A stretch of 64,000 nucleotides of DNA from Paracoccaceae bacterium (GCA_014762635.1 JABURR010000094.1:157303-221302); one strand, 5' to 3'. Positions 35,282 through 44,052 are shown, counted from the first letter of the stretch. Numbers and translations are program-made. The notes: a model not told the origin generated them from the sequence alone.

Positions 35282-37098
35282 CACCCGTCGTTCTGGCCCT
35301 GTCGCGTTCTGGCGAGCCTGTCGCCCGCAAGGTGGCCGAGGCGCTTGGTGTGCCGCTCCATGGCCGAACGGGCCGGGTGGAGCGGGCCGATGCGTGGTTC
35401 GACAACGCGCTGGACCATGCGCGAGACCTGTTTGCGGCCGGAACCCCGGTGATCGGGGTTTGTGCGAGCGGCATCCTGATCCGGGGCGTGGCGCCGCTTT
35501 TGTCTGACAAGCGGGGTGAGCCGCCGGTGATCTCGGTCTCGGATGACGGGTCTGTCGTGGTGCCGCTTTTGGGCGGGCATCGCGGCGCCAACCGGCTGGC
35601 GCGGCAGATCGCCGAAGCGCTGGGCGGCACGGCGGCGGTCACCACCGCCGGGGATGTGGCGATGGGCGTGGCGCTAGACGAGCCGCCTGTGGGGTGGCGT
35701 CTGGCCAACCCCGAGGCGGCGAAGCCGGTGATGGCTACTCTTCTTGGTGGTGGCGGCGCGACGGTTGCGGGGGATGAGGCCGGTCGGGCAGAGTGGCTGG
35801 CCGCTCTGCCGCAAGGGGATGCCGTGCGGCTGACCTGCAGCCTTGGCCCGGTGACGCCGGGCGAGAATGAACTGGCGTTCCATCCGACCCGCGCGGTTCT
35901 GGGCGTGGGCTGCGCGCGGAACTGCCCGCCCACGGAACTGGAGACGTTGGTCCTCGGCGCACTGAACTGCGCCGGGATCGCGCCGGGGGCCTTGGCCGCG
36001 ATCGGAACGATCGACCTCAAGGCGGATGAGCCCGCGATCCTTGCGCTGGCCGACCGGTTCGGCGTGCCGCTGCGCTTGTTCGAATCTGCGGAACTGGAAG
36101 TGGAAACGCCGCGGCTGGCCAACCCCTCGGAGGTTGTTTTTGCCGAAGTCGGCACCCACGGCGTCTCCGAAGCCGCGGCGCTGGCGCTGGCCGGGGCGGA
36201 GGCAGACCTGGTTCAACCGAAGCTGAAATCGGACATGGCAACCTGCGCCGTGGCGCTGGCCCCGGAGCCGATCACCGAGTTGAAGGGCCGTCCGCGTGGG
36301 CGGCTTTCCATCGTGGGGATCGGGCCGGGGCAGGCCACGTGGCGCACGCCCGAAGCCTCGCGCCTCATCGCCGAGGCCGAGGAACTGGTGGGTTATTCGC
36401 TTTATATCGACCTTCTGGGGCCGCTCGCCGCCGGGAAGGCGCGGTCGGATTTCCCGCTGGGCGGCGAGGAGGATCGCTGCCGCTATGCGCTGGAACGCGC
36501 GGGCGAGGGGAAGAACGTGGCGCTGGTCTGCTCGGGCGATGCGGGGATCTATGCAATGGGGGCGCTGGTCTTCGAACTGCTGGATCGCGGCGCGGAGGAG
36601 CATGGCGTGTCAGACGCCGCGCGGAGGGTCGAGGTGATCTCGGCCCCCGGGGTTTCGGCGCTGCAGGGGGCTGCGGCCCGGGCCGGTGCGCCGCTGGGGC
36701 ATGATTTCTGCGCCATCTCGCTCAGCGACCTGCTGACCCCGCGCGAGGATATCCTGCGGCGGTTGAAGGCGGCGGCGGAGGGGGATTTCGTCATCGCCTT
36801 CTACAACCCGGTCTCACGCAAGCGCCGGACCCTGCTGGCCGAGGCGCGGGATATCCTGCTGCAACATCGCCCGGCTGACACGCCGGTTCTGCTGGCCTCG
36901 TCGCTGGGACGGCCCGAGGAAGAATTGCGCTACCGGCGGCTGGACGAACTCGACGTGGACGAGGTCGACATGCTGACCGTGGTGCTGGTGGGTTCCAGCC
37001 AATCGCGGTTGGCGCAGTTGGGAGAAGGGCCGCGCATGTTCACGCCGCGCGGCTATGCCCGCAAGATCGACGGCGATCTGGCCAAGGCAGGAGAGTGA
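35272..37098 (+). CDS. cobJ: CobE/CbiG-precorrin-3B C17-methyltransferase (CobJ) fusion
   Basis: The 608-aa protein joins a CbiG-like N-terminal half to CobJ. Residues about 1-190 have CbiG features (CASGILIRGVAPLLSDK, GGHRGANRLAR); 205-330 resemble the CobE/CbiG C domain (VLGVGCARNCPP). From about 343 the CobJ methylase follows (GRLSIVGIGPGQATWRTPEA, LVCSGDAGIYAMGALV, FYNPVSRKRR). CobJ methylates C17 and contracts the ring from precorrin-3B. CbiG opens the delta-lactone in the anaerobic pathway; its meaning next to aerobic enzymes is uncertain. It overlaps cobI by 10 bp and is followed 4 bp later by cobM. Confidence 0.93.
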   Translation: MALTPVVLALSRSGEPVARKVAEALGVPLHGRTGRVERADAWFDNALDHARDLFAAGTPVIGVCASGILIRGVAPLLSDKRGEPPVISVSDDGSVVVPLLGGHRGANRLARQIAEALGGTAAVTTAGDVAMGVALDEPPVGWRLANPEAAKPVMATLLGGGGATVAGDEAGRAEWLAALPQGDAVRLTCSLGPVTPGENELAFHPTRAVLGVGCARNCPPTELETLVLGALNCAGIAPGALAAIGTIDLKADEPAILALADRFGVPLRLFESAELEVETPRLANPSEVVFAEVGTHGVSEAAALALAGAEADLVQPKLKSDMATCAVALAPEPITELKGRPRGRLSIVGIGPGQATWRTPEASRLIAEAEELVGYSLYIDLLGPLAAGKARSDFPLGGEEDRCRYALERAGEGKNVALVCSGDAGIYAMGALVFELLDRGAEEHGVSDAARRVEVISAPGVSALQGAAARAGAPLGHDFCAISLSDLLTPREDILRRLKAAAEGDFVIAFYNPVSRKRRTLLAEARDILLQHRPADTPVLLASSLGRPEEELRYRRLDELDVDEVDMLTVVLVGSSQSRLAQLGEGPRMFTPRGYARKIDGDLAKAGE

Positions 37099-37102
37099 CA
37101 GG

Positions 37103-37867
37103 ATGACGGTCTATTTCATCGGTGCCGGCCCAGGCGACCCGGAGCTTCTGACCCGCAAGGCCGAGCGTCTGATCGCGACCTGCCCGGTCTGCCTCTACGC
37201 CGGGTCGCTGGTTCCGGCCGAAGTGGTGGCCATCGCGCCCGAAGGGGCGAAGGTGCTGGATACCGCGCCGATGACGCTGGACGAGACCCATGCCGAGATT
37301 CGCGCGGCCCATGAACAGGGCCAGGACGTGGCACGAGTGCATTCGGGGGACCCCTCGCTTTACGGTGCGATCGCGGAACAGATCCGGCGGCTGAAGGCCG
37401 ATGGCATCCCGTTCGAGATCATCCCCGGCGTGCCCGCCTATGCCGCCGCGGCCGCCGCGCTTGGGCAGGAACTGACGATCCCCGAGATCGCACAGTCCAT
37501 CGTGCTGACGCGCATGTCGATGAAATCGACCTCGATGCCGCCGGGCGAGACACTGGAAAACTTCGCCCGCAGCGGCGCGACGCTGGCGATCCACCTGGGC
37601 ATCCGGGCCCTGCGTGAGATCGAACGCCAGCTTGCCCCTCATTACGGCGCCGATTGCCCGGTGGCGGTGGTCTATCGCGTGGGCTGGCCGGACCAGGTGA
37701 TCCTGCGTGGGACGCTGTCGGATATCCGCGAAAAGGTACGGGCCGAAAAGATCACCCGCACCGCGCTGATACTTGTGGGACCGGCCCTGGGTGAGTCGCA
37801 GGACTTTCGCGACAGTGCGCTCTACGATCCGGCCCATCCGCATGTATTGCGTCCAAAAACGGGATAA
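37103..37867 (+). CDS. cobM: Precorrin-4 C11-methyltransferase
   Basis: CobM methylates C11 of precorrin-4 to give precorrin-5. The 254-aa tetrapyrrole methylase has YFIGAGPGDPELLTRKAERLI, VARVHSGDPSLYGAIAEQIRR, IIPGVPAYAAAAAALGQELT and the CobM-specific SMKSTSMPPGETLENFARSGATL. GGAGAG stands before its ATG. It ends the cbiX-cobM run, and no terminator hairpin follows. A precorrin-6A reductase (CobK) and CobF are not in this run or elsewhere in the window. Confidence 0.95.
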   Translation: MTVYFIGAGPGDPELLTRKAERLIATCPVCLYAGSLVPAEVVAIAPEGAKVLDTAPMTLDETHAEIRAAHEQGQDVARVHSGDPSLYGAIAEQIRRLKADGIPFEIIPGVPAYAAAAAALGQELTIPEIAQSIVLTRMSMKSTSMPPGETLENFARSGATLAIHLGIRALREIERQLAPHYGADCPVAVVYRVGWPDQVILRGTLSDIREKVRAEKITRTALILVGPALGESQDFRDSALYDPAHPHVLRPKTG

Positions 37868-37922
37868 TACTTCCGGGAAAGGAAAATTTCTGTGCGTTTG
37901 GGCGCCAAAATTGTCTAATTTC

Positions 37923-37952
37923 TTGACCTTACGGAAGGCTGCCCCATGCTAT
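37923..37952 (+). promoter_or_regulatory. Candidate housekeeping promoter for the 119-aa gene
   Basis: TTGACC at 37923-37928 and TGCTAT at 37947-37952 are separated by 18 bp and lie 27 bp before the start codon. The -35 fits well and the -10 is moderate, so it is a reasonable but unproved promoter for the gene after cobM. Confidence 0.4.
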
Positions 37953-37978
37953 CAATGGGAAGTGGGGGGAGTTGAGTG

Positions 37979-38338
37979 ATGACTGATTACCTACCAAAAG
38001 AAGTGCTTGAGGGGCTGGAGTTGGCCCGAAAGCGCGAGTTGATGAAGAAAAGCCGCCTGCGCGTTCACGTGGGCGACGAGGTGTTTCCCGTGCTCCGGTT
38101 CTGGGAAACCGGCTTTTCGCTCGATGCCGATGACGCGCCGCACCTGCGCGGGCTGGTCGACCTCTACGACGGGGCGCGGCACCTCTACCAATGCCTGATC
38201 GTTGCCTCGGAAGAGGAAAACGGCCTCATGGTTTTCGAGTTCAAGCGCAGCACGGCGGCCCATGACAGCGCGCCCGTGGATTTCGAGCGCGACGCCAATG
38301 CGCCGGTCGCACTGATCACGGATTACGCGTCACTGTAG
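37979..38338 (+). CDS. Conserved-looking hypothetical protein with possible PilZ-like features
   Basis: The 119-aa cytosolic product is one I do not recognise with certainty. It has a basic N-terminus (ARKRELMKKSRLRVHVGDEVFPVLRF), ETGFSLDADDAPHLRGLVDLYDG and QCLIVASEEENGLMVFEFKR. The early basic stretch followed by a G-x-SL-like turn and an LRGxVDLY strand is weakly reminiscent of a PilZ c-di-GMP domain, but the canonical motif is not intact. A GTG one codon upstream (37976) is an alternative start. It converges with the MalY-type gene, overlapping by 9 bp. Confidence 0.55.
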   Translation: MTDYLPKEVLEGLELARKRELMKKSRLRVHVGDEVFPVLRFWETGFSLDADDAPHLRGLVDLYDGARHLYQCLIVASEEENGLMVFEFKRSTAAHDSAPVDFERDANAPVALITDYASL

Positions 38339-39502
38339 ATCGCCGAAGGCCTGCGCCATCCGCTGCACCGCTTCTTCGATGCGGGCGCGCGGTGTTCCCA
38401 GGTTGAACCGCAGGAACTGCTCACCGCCCTTGCCGAAGGTCGGGCCGTGGTTGACGGCGATCTTCGCGCCTTTCTCGACACGCGCGGTGAATTCGTCGCG
38501 CTCCATTCCCGTCCCTGAGAAATCCACCCAGGCCAGGTAGGTCGATTCCATCGGCATGGACCGCAGGCCGGGAATGACGTTGATCGCGTCGTCGAAGATC
38601 TTCCGGTTGCCGTCCAGATAGGCCACCAGCTCATCGACCCAGGCCGCGCCCTCGGGCGAATAGGCGGCCTCGACCATGAAGAGCCCGAAGGAGTTGGGCG
38701 AAATTCCCAGCGCGCCCATGCGGGCCGCGAAGCGCGCGCGCAGCGCGTCATCGGGAATGATCACGTTGCCCACATGGGACCCGGCGATGTTGAAGGTCTT
38801 GGAGGCCGCCGTCATCATCACCATCCGGTCGCTGATCGCGGGGGCTGCGGTGGCCATCGGGATATGGGTGTTCCCCGGGTAGACAAGGTCGTGATGGATC
38901 TCGTCCGAGACAAGGATCAGCTCGTGCCGCTCGGCAAAGGCGGCGACGCCCTTGAGTTCTTCCTCGGTCCAGACGCGTCCGCCGGGATTGTGCGGAGAAC
39001 AGAGGATCACCATCCGCTCTTTCCCGGTCATCATCCCGTCATAGGTGTCGAAATCCATCGAATAGCGCCCGTCTTCCAGCGCGAGCGGGCATTCGATCAC
39101 CTCGCGGCCCGCCGCACGGATCACCCGGGCGAAGGCATGGTAGACCGGCGTGAATAGGACGATCCCGTCCCCCGGCTCGGTATAGGCATCGACGCAAAGC
39201 GCCGTGCCGTTCACCAGCCCGTGGGTCGAAAAGATCCAGGACGGATCGACCCGCCAGCCATGACGGTTCTGCATCCACCAACAGATCGCGGCGCGATAGT
39301 CCGCATCGTCGCCGTAGTAGCCGTAGATGCCATGGGCAGCCATCCGCTCCACCGCCTGCTGCACGCAGGCGGGTGGGCGGAAATCCATGTCCGCCACCCA
39401 CATCGCGATGCCTTCATCGGGCGAGACCCCATAGATCTTCTCCATGTTGTCCAATTTCGAGGAATGGGTGCCGCGCCGGTCGATGATTTCGTCAAAGCTC
39501 AT
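38330..39502 (-). CDS. MalY/PatB family PLP-dependent C-S lyase / aminotransferase
   Basis: This fold-type I PLP enzyme is most like cystathionine beta-lyases of the MalY/PatB family, which release homocysteine or other thiols. The 390-aa product begins MSFDEIIDRRGTHSSKLDN, as in that family (usual FD..RR.T.S.KWD). It has MWVADMDFRPP, YGYYGDD, HGLVNG, ILCSPHNPGGRVW, SDEIHHDLVYPG and the Schiff-base Lys in TAASKTFNIAGSHVGN. AGGAG before the ATG at 39500-39502 sets the start. It is divergent from def1. Which cysteine conjugate it cleaves is not evident. Confidence 0.88.
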   Translation of the reverse strand: MSFDEIIDRRGTHSSKLDNMEKIYGVSPDEGIAMWVADMDFRPPACVQQAVERMAAHGIYGYYGDDADYRAAICWWMQNRHGWRVDPSWIFSTHGLVNGTALCVDAYTEPGDGIVLFTPVYHAFARVIRAAGREVIECPLALEDGRYSMDFDTYDGMMTGKERMVILCSPHNPGGRVWTEEELKGVAAFAERHELILVSDEIHHDLVYPGNTHIPMATAAPAISDRMVMMTAASKTFNIAGSHVGNVIIPDDALRARFAARMGALGISPNSFGLFMVEAAYSPEGAAWVDELVAYLDGNRKIFDDAINVIPGLRSMPMESTYLAWVDFSGTGMERDEFTARVEKGAKIAVNHGPTFGKGGEQFLRFNLGTPRARIEEAVQRMAQAFGDLQ

Positions 39503-39597
39503 GGGTGTCTCCTGTGGTGCGCCGGACAAGCTACCCGTGACGCGTCTGAGCGCAAGGGGCGTTGCGAAGACGGGGCGCATCGCCTAAATGCCCCTGC

Positions 39598-40125
39598 ATG
39601 AGCTTGCGACCGATCCTGATCCATCCCGACCCCCGCCTGAAAAAGGTGGCCGACCCCGTCTCCGAGATCACCCCGGAGCTGGAGAAGCTGGCCGACGACA
39701 TGCTGGAAACCATGTATGACGCGCCGGGTATCGGCCTTGCCGCACCCCAGATCGGCGTCATGACCCGGCTGATCGTGATGGATTGCGTCAAGGGCGAGGA
39801 CGAGGCGCCGCGCCCGATGGCCCTGTTCAACCCCGAGGTCACCTGGAGCTCGGACGAGCGCAGCACCTACGAGGAAGGCTGCCTTTCGATCCCCGACCAA
39901 TTCGCCGAGGTGGAGCGCCCGTCGGAGGTAAAGGTCGCGTGGCTCGATCGTCACGGCAAGCTGCAGGAAGAGCATTTCACCGGCCTCTGGGCCACGTGCG
40001 TCCAGCACGAGATCGACCACCTGAACGGCAAGCTTTTCATTGACTACCTTGGTCCGATGAAGCGGCAGATGATCACCCGCAAGATGGTCAAGCTGAAGCG
40101 TGACCTTGCGCGCGAGAAGGCCTGA
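39598..40125 (+). CDS. def: Peptide deformylase 1
   Basis: Peptide deformylase removes the formyl group from nascent fMet-proteins. This 175-aa member has all three motifs intact: GIGLAAPQ (44-51), EEGCLS with metal-ligand Cys95 and HEIDH at 137-141 with catalytic Glu138. Length is normal (E. coli Def 169 aa). It starts a co-directional run def1-def2-def3-fmt. There is no clear Shine-Dalgarno before its ATG. Confidence 0.95.
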   Translation: MSLRPILIHPDPRLKKVADPVSEITPELEKLADDMLETMYDAPGIGLAAPQIGVMTRLIVMDCVKGEDEAPRPMALFNPEVTWSSDERSTYEEGCLSIPDQFAEVERPSEVKVAWLDRHGKLQEEHFTGLWATCVQHEIDHLNGKLFIDYLGPMKRQMITRKMVKLKRDLAREKA

Positions 40126-40131
40126 CCCGGG

Positions 40132-40635
40132 GTGGCGATCCTGCCGATCCTGACATGGCCCGATCCGCGGCTTTCGACCCCCTGCCACCCGATCGGTGAT
40201 ATCGACGAGGGGCTGCGCAAGCTGGCCCAGGATATGCTCGACACCATGTACGACGCGCCGGGACGTGGCCTGGCCGCGCCTCAGGTGGGCGTGCTGACCC
40301 GTCTGTTCGTGATGGACGTGGACTGGAAGGAAGGTCCCGCCGCGCCGGTGGTGATGGTCAATCCCGTGATCGACTGGGCTTCGGACGAGGAAATCACCCG
40401 CGAGGAAGGCTGCCTCTCGATCCCCGGCGTGCGGGCCGAGGTTTCGCGCCCAGAACGGGTGCGGATGCGCTGGACGACGCTCGAGGGCGAGGAGGTCACG
40501 CGCGAACTCGACGGGTTCGCTGCCACCTGCGCCCAGCATGAGCTTGACCACCTCGACGGGCGCGTGACCTTCGACCGCGTGGATGCCGCCCAACGCGCCG
40601 CGCTGGAAGCCGCCTACGCGGAGGCCCTTGCATGA
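40132..40635 (+). CDS. Peptide deformylase 2
   Basis: This 167-aa deformylase paralogue keeps all catalytic motifs: GRGLAAPQ at 44-51, EEGCLS with Cys94, and HELDH at 136-140 with Glu137. It begins with a GTG six bases after def1 stops, so reinitiation is likely. It differs from def1 by WPDPRLSTPCHP at its start and a shorter C-terminus. The stop overlaps the def3 start. It should be active, though its specificity may differ from Def1. Confidence 0.92.
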   Translation: MAILPILTWPDPRLSTPCHPIGDIDEGLRKLAQDMLDTMYDAPGRGLAAPQVGVLTRLFVMDVDWKEGPAAPVVMVNPVIDWASDEEITREEGCLSIPGVRAEVSRPERVRMRWTTLEGEEVTRELDGFAATCAQHELDHLDGRVTFDRVDAAQRAALEAAYAEALA

Positions 40636-41135
40636 CCGCGCGCCGCTGCATCCCCTGGCCCGACAAGCGGCTGCGTACGGCCGCCGCGCCGGTGGAGGAA
40701 ATCTCCGACGAGATCCGTGCGATCTGGGACGACATGATCGACACGATGGAGGCGATGCCCGGCGTCGGCCTTGCCGCCCCGCAGATCGGCGTGATGCTGC
40801 GGCTTGCAGTGGTGGATGCCTCCGAGGCGCGCGGCGAAGCGGTCCGCATGGCCAACCCCGAGATCCTGCATGCCTCGGTCAAGCTGCGCAGCCATGACGA
40901 GGCCAGCCCGAACCTGCCCGGCGTCTGGGCCACGATCGAACGCCCCCGCGCGGTGACGGTCAGGTTCCTGAACGCGGCGGGCGAGGTCGAGGAACGCGAT
41001 TTCGTCAGCCTCTGGGCAACTTCGGTCCAGCACCAGATCGACCACCTGAACGGCAGGATGTATTTCGATCACCTTAAATCAGTGAAACGGCAGATGTTGC
41101 TGAAGAAGGCAGAAAAGCTGAGGGGCCGCAAATGA
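40632..41135 (+). CDS. Degenerate peptide deformylase paralogue (def3)
   Basis: This 167-aa member keeps the first motif GVGLAAPQ at 44-51 but has lost the others. The EGCLS motif reads EASPN, so metal-ligand Cys becomes Ser92, and HEIDH reads HQIDH at 134-138, with the catalytic Glu changed to Gln135. Both His ligands remain. It is probably inactive as a deformylase, yet the frame is intact and coupled at both ends (ATGA overlaps with def2 and fmt), which argues for a kept, perhaps regulatory or structural, role. Confidence 0.9.
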   Translation: MTARRCIPWPDKRLRTAAAPVEEISDEIRAIWDDMIDTMEAMPGVGLAAPQIGVMLRLAVVDASEARGEAVRMANPEILHASVKLRSHDEASPNLPGVWATIERPRAVTVRFLNAAGEVEERDFVSLWATSVQHQIDHLNGRMYFDHLKSVKRQMLLKKAEKLRGRK

Positions 41136-42043
41136 AGCTCGTGTTCATGGGAACGCCGGAGTTCTCGGTTCCAGTCCTCGATGCGCTGGTCGCGGCCGGG
41201 CACGAGATCCTCGCCGTCTATTGTCAGCCGCCCCGCCCTGCCGGACGCGGCAAGAAGGACCGCCCCTCGCCGGTGCAGTCCCGGGCCGAGGCGCTGGGCC
41301 TCCCGGTGCGCCACCCGAAAAGCCTGCGCAATGACGAGGCCCAGGCCGAGTTCGCCGCCATTGGGGCCGACGCTGCCGTGGTCGTGGCCTATGGCCTCAT
41401 TCTGCCGAAACCGGTGCTGGACGCGCCCGTGCACGGATGCCTGAACATCCATGCCTCGCTGCTGCCGCGCTGGCGTGGAGCCGCGCCGATCCACCGGGCG
41501 ATCCTGTCGGGCGATGCCGAGACAGGGGTCTGCATCATGCAGATGGAAGAGGGGCTGGATACTGGTCCTGTGCTGCTGCGCGAAGCAACTCCCATCGGCG
41601 CGCAGGAAACCACCGCCGAGCTGCACGACCGGCTATCGGAGATGGGCGCACGCCTCATTGTCGAGGCGCTGGCCAACCTGCCGGACCTGAAACCCGAACC
41701 GCAGCCCGAGGACGGCGTCACCTATGCCGCCAAGATCGACAAGGCCGAGGCCGAGATTGACTGGACAAGGTCGGCTCAAGAGGTGGACCGCCAGATCCGC
41801 GGCCTTTCACCCTTTCCCGGCGCCTGGAGCCTGATCCGGAACGAGCGGGTGAAATTCCTTGCCTCGCGCCTTGCCGAGGGTGAAGGTGACCCCGGAGAGG
41901 TCCTCGACGACCGGCTTACCGTTGCCTGTGGCACAGGCGCCGTACAGCCCCTCCGCCTGCAACGCGCCGGACGCGGCGCGCAGGATCCGGAGAGCTTTCT
42001 GCGCGGCTGGCCCATTGGGCGCGGCGAGCGGATCGGCAGTTGA
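41132..42043 (+). CDS. fmt: Methionyl-tRNA formyltransferase
   Basis: Fmt formylates the initiator Met-tRNA using 10-formyl-tetrahydrofolate. The 303-aa product has [19 protein letters not shown], the active-site region [17 protein letters not shown], and [18 protein letters not shown], followed by the C-terminal tRNA-binding domain ([12 protein letters not shown]). It overlaps def3 by 4 bp, so formylation and deformylation genes are translated together. The last gene of the run. Confidence 0.95.
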   Translation: MKLVFMGTPEFSVPVLDALVAAGHEILAVYCQPPRPAGRGKKDRPSPVQSRAEALGLPVRHPKSLRNDEAQAEFAAIGADAAVVVAYGLILPKPVLDAPVHGCLNIHASLLPRWRGAAPIHRAILSGDAETGVCIMQMEEGLDTGPVLLREATPIGAQETTAELHDRLSEMGARLIVEALANLPDLKPEPQPEDGVTYAAKIDKAEAEIDWTRSAQEVDRQIRGLSPFPGAWSLIRNERVKFLASRLAEGEGDPGEVLDDRLTVACGTGAVQPLRLQRAGRGAQDPESFLRGWPIGRGERIGS

Positions 42044-42068
42044 GACCCGGGGAAAAGGGAGAACGCCC

Positions 42069-42308
42069 ATGCACATCGTGGCCCTGATCATCGTCGGCGC
42101 GGCCGCCGGCTTCATCGCGACCCGGCTGATGAAGGCGGACACCGACTTGGTGAGCACTATCGCCATCGGCATCTTCGGCGCGCTCATCGGCGGCCTGGTG
42201 CTGCGCGTGCTGCTGACCGTGAGCGGCTGGATGGCCGGGTTCGTTGGCGCCGTGCTGGGCGCGATGCTGCTGATCTGGCTTTATCGGACCTACGGCCCCA
42301 AGACCTGA
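42069..42308 (+). CDS. GlsB/YeaQ/YmgE family small membrane protein
   Basis: This 79-aa product is a small inner-membrane protein of the transglycosylase-associated/GlsB family, often induced by stress, biochemical role unknown. It has three hydrophobic segments (IVALIIVGAAAGFIATRL, STIAIGIFGALIGGLVL and MAGFVGAVLGAMLLIWLY), each with the Gly-rich pattern of the family. AAAGGGAG lies before the ATG. It follows fmt by 25 bp and may be part of that transcript. Confidence 0.85.
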   Translation: MHIVALIIVGAAAGFIATRLMKADTDLVSTIAIGIFGALIGGLVLRVLLTVSGWMAGFVGAVLGAMLLIWLYRTYGPKT

Positions 42309-42314
42309 GCCTGC

Positions 42315-43973
42315 TCAGTCGCGCTGAGCCTCGCCCATCTTGCGTGCTTCCGACAGGGTAAACCCGGTGGCCAGCGCCTCGGGGTCCATCCGCAGTTCGA
42401 TCACCGCCGCCTTGCCCGAGGCCTCGGCCCGCGCGAAAGCCTCGGCGAATTGGGCCTGATCCTCGACCACCTCGCCATGCCCGCCATAGGCGCGGGCAAG
42501 CGCGGCGAAGTCAGGGTTCGCCAGGTCAGTGCCAGACACCCGCCCCGGATAGGTCTTTTCCTGGTGCATCCGGATCGTACCATAGCGCCCGTTGTTGGCC
42601 ACAATCACGATCGGTTTCGCCCCGTGCTGCATGGCGGTGGAGAACTCGTTCACGGTCATCTGGAAGCAGCCGTCCCCGGCAAGGCAGACGACCCGGCGGT
42701 CAGGATGCTCCAGCGAGGCCGCGATCGAGGCCGGAAAGCCGTAGCCCATGCTGCCCGAGGTGGGCGCAAGCTGGGTGCCGAACCGCTTGAAGCGGAAGTA
42801 GCGATGCAGCCAGGCGGCATAGTTGCCCGCGCCGTTGGTCAGGATCGCATCCTCGGGCAATTGCTCGGACAGCCAGCCCACGACGGCCTCCATCTTCACC
42901 GCGCCGGGGCTTTCCTTGGGGCTTTGCCAGGCCTCGTAATCGGCCTGCGCGGCGCCAGTCCAGTCCGCCCAGGGCCCCGCTGGCCCGTTATGCCCGGCCA
43001 GCGCCGCAGCCATGTCCGCGGCCCGCGCCGGGATCGCCAGATCGGCCCGGTAGACCGCGCCGATCTCGTCCGCATCGGGGTGCACGTGGATGATCGTCTT
43101 GCCGGGTGCCGCCGGGTCCAGCAACTCATACCCGCCCGTCATGATGTCGCCGATCCGCGCCCCCAGCACGACGAGGCAATCGGCCTCGCGCAACCGCTGC
43201 CCCAGCTTCGGGTTCATGCCCACGCCAAGGTCACCCGCGAACACAGGCGAGCGGTTGTCGAAATAGTCCTGTCGCCGGAAATCCACGGCGACCGGAACGC
43301 CCCGCGCCTCGGCAAAACGCTGCATGTCGCGCGCTGCCTCCTCGGACCAGCCCGATCCGCCCAGCACGAAAAGCGGCCGCAGCGCCTTGCCCTGAAGTTC
43401 CAGCAGCGCCTGCACCTGCGCCTCGCCCACGGCGGGCCGGGCCGGGGCGGTGGGCGCAAGGTCCGGAACATCGACCTCGGCGGCCAGCATGTCCTCCGGC
43501 AATGCCAGGACCACCGGGCCCGGGCGGCCCGACTGGGCGACGTGGAAGGCGCGCATGATGTATTCCGGCAGCCGTTCGGTCTGGTCGACCTCGGCCACCC
43601 ATTTGGCAACGGTGCCGAACATGGCGCGGTAGTTCACTTCCTGGAAAGCTTCCCGGTCGCGATGGTTGCGCGCGATCTGCCCCACGAACACCACCAGCGG
43701 CGTGGAATCCTGCCGCGCCACGTGGATCCCGGCGGACGCATTCGTCACCCCCGGCCCCCGCGTCACGAACAGAACACCCGGCGCGCCGGTCAGCTTGCCA
43801 TGGGCCTCGGCCATCATCGCCGCGCCGCCTTCCTGGCGGCAAACGATGTTTTCGACGCCGCTTTCGTGCAGCCCGTCCAAAACCGCCAGGAAACTTTCCC
43901 CCGGCACCGAGTAGACCCGGCGCACCCCGTGCGCGATCAGGTGATCCACAAGGATTTTTCCGCCGTGCCGCAT
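42315..43973 (-). CDS. Thiamine diphosphate-dependent enzyme (acetolactate synthase-like)
   Basis: The 552-aa product has the three domains of the ThDP/acetolactate synthase-like family: the N-terminal domain with GVRRVYSVPGESFLAVLDGL and catalytic Glu in CRQEGGAAMMAEAHGK, a middle domain binding FAD or vestigial, and a C-terminal domain with the ThDP motif GDGCFQMTVNEFSTA and NNGRYGTIRMHQEKTYPGR. Partner-free, it is unlikely to be the biosynthetic ilvB; the regulatory subunit is not adjacent. Candidates include acetolactate synthase-like or sulfoacetaldehyde/oxalyl-type enzymes, and specificity cannot be read. It converges with the GlsB-like gene. Confidence 0.85.
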   Translation of the reverse strand: MRHGGKILVDHLIAHGVRRVYSVPGESFLAVLDGLHESGVENIVCRQEGGAAMMAEAHGKLTGAPGVLFVTRGPGVTNASAGIHVARQDSTPLVVFVGQIARNHRDREAFQEVNYRAMFGTVAKWVAEVDQTERLPEYIMRAFHVAQSGRPGPVVLALPEDMLAAEVDVPDLAPTAPARPAVGEAQVQALLELQGKALRPLFVLGGSGWSEEAARDMQRFAEARGVPVAVDFRRQDYFDNRSPVFAGDLGVGMNPKLGQRLREADCLVVLGARIGDIMTGGYELLDPAAPGKTIIHVHPDADEIGAVYRADLAIPARAADMAAALAGHNGPAGPWADWTGAAQADYEAWQSPKESPGAVKMEAVVGWLSEQLPEDAILTNGAGNYAAWLHRYFRFKRFGTQLAPTSGSMGYGFPASIAASLEHPDRRVVCLAGDGCFQMTVNEFSTAMQHGAKPIVIVANNGRYGTIRMHQEKTYPGRVSGTDLANPDFAALARAYGGHGEVVEDQAQFAEAFARAEASGKAAVIELRMDPEALATGFTLSEARKMGEAQRD

Positions 43974-44052
43974 GTTGTGATCCTCCGACCGATAGACAAA
44001 TCGCGAATGAGACCCACGTTACAGCAGGTGCAAACAGGAAAGAAAAGGACCC

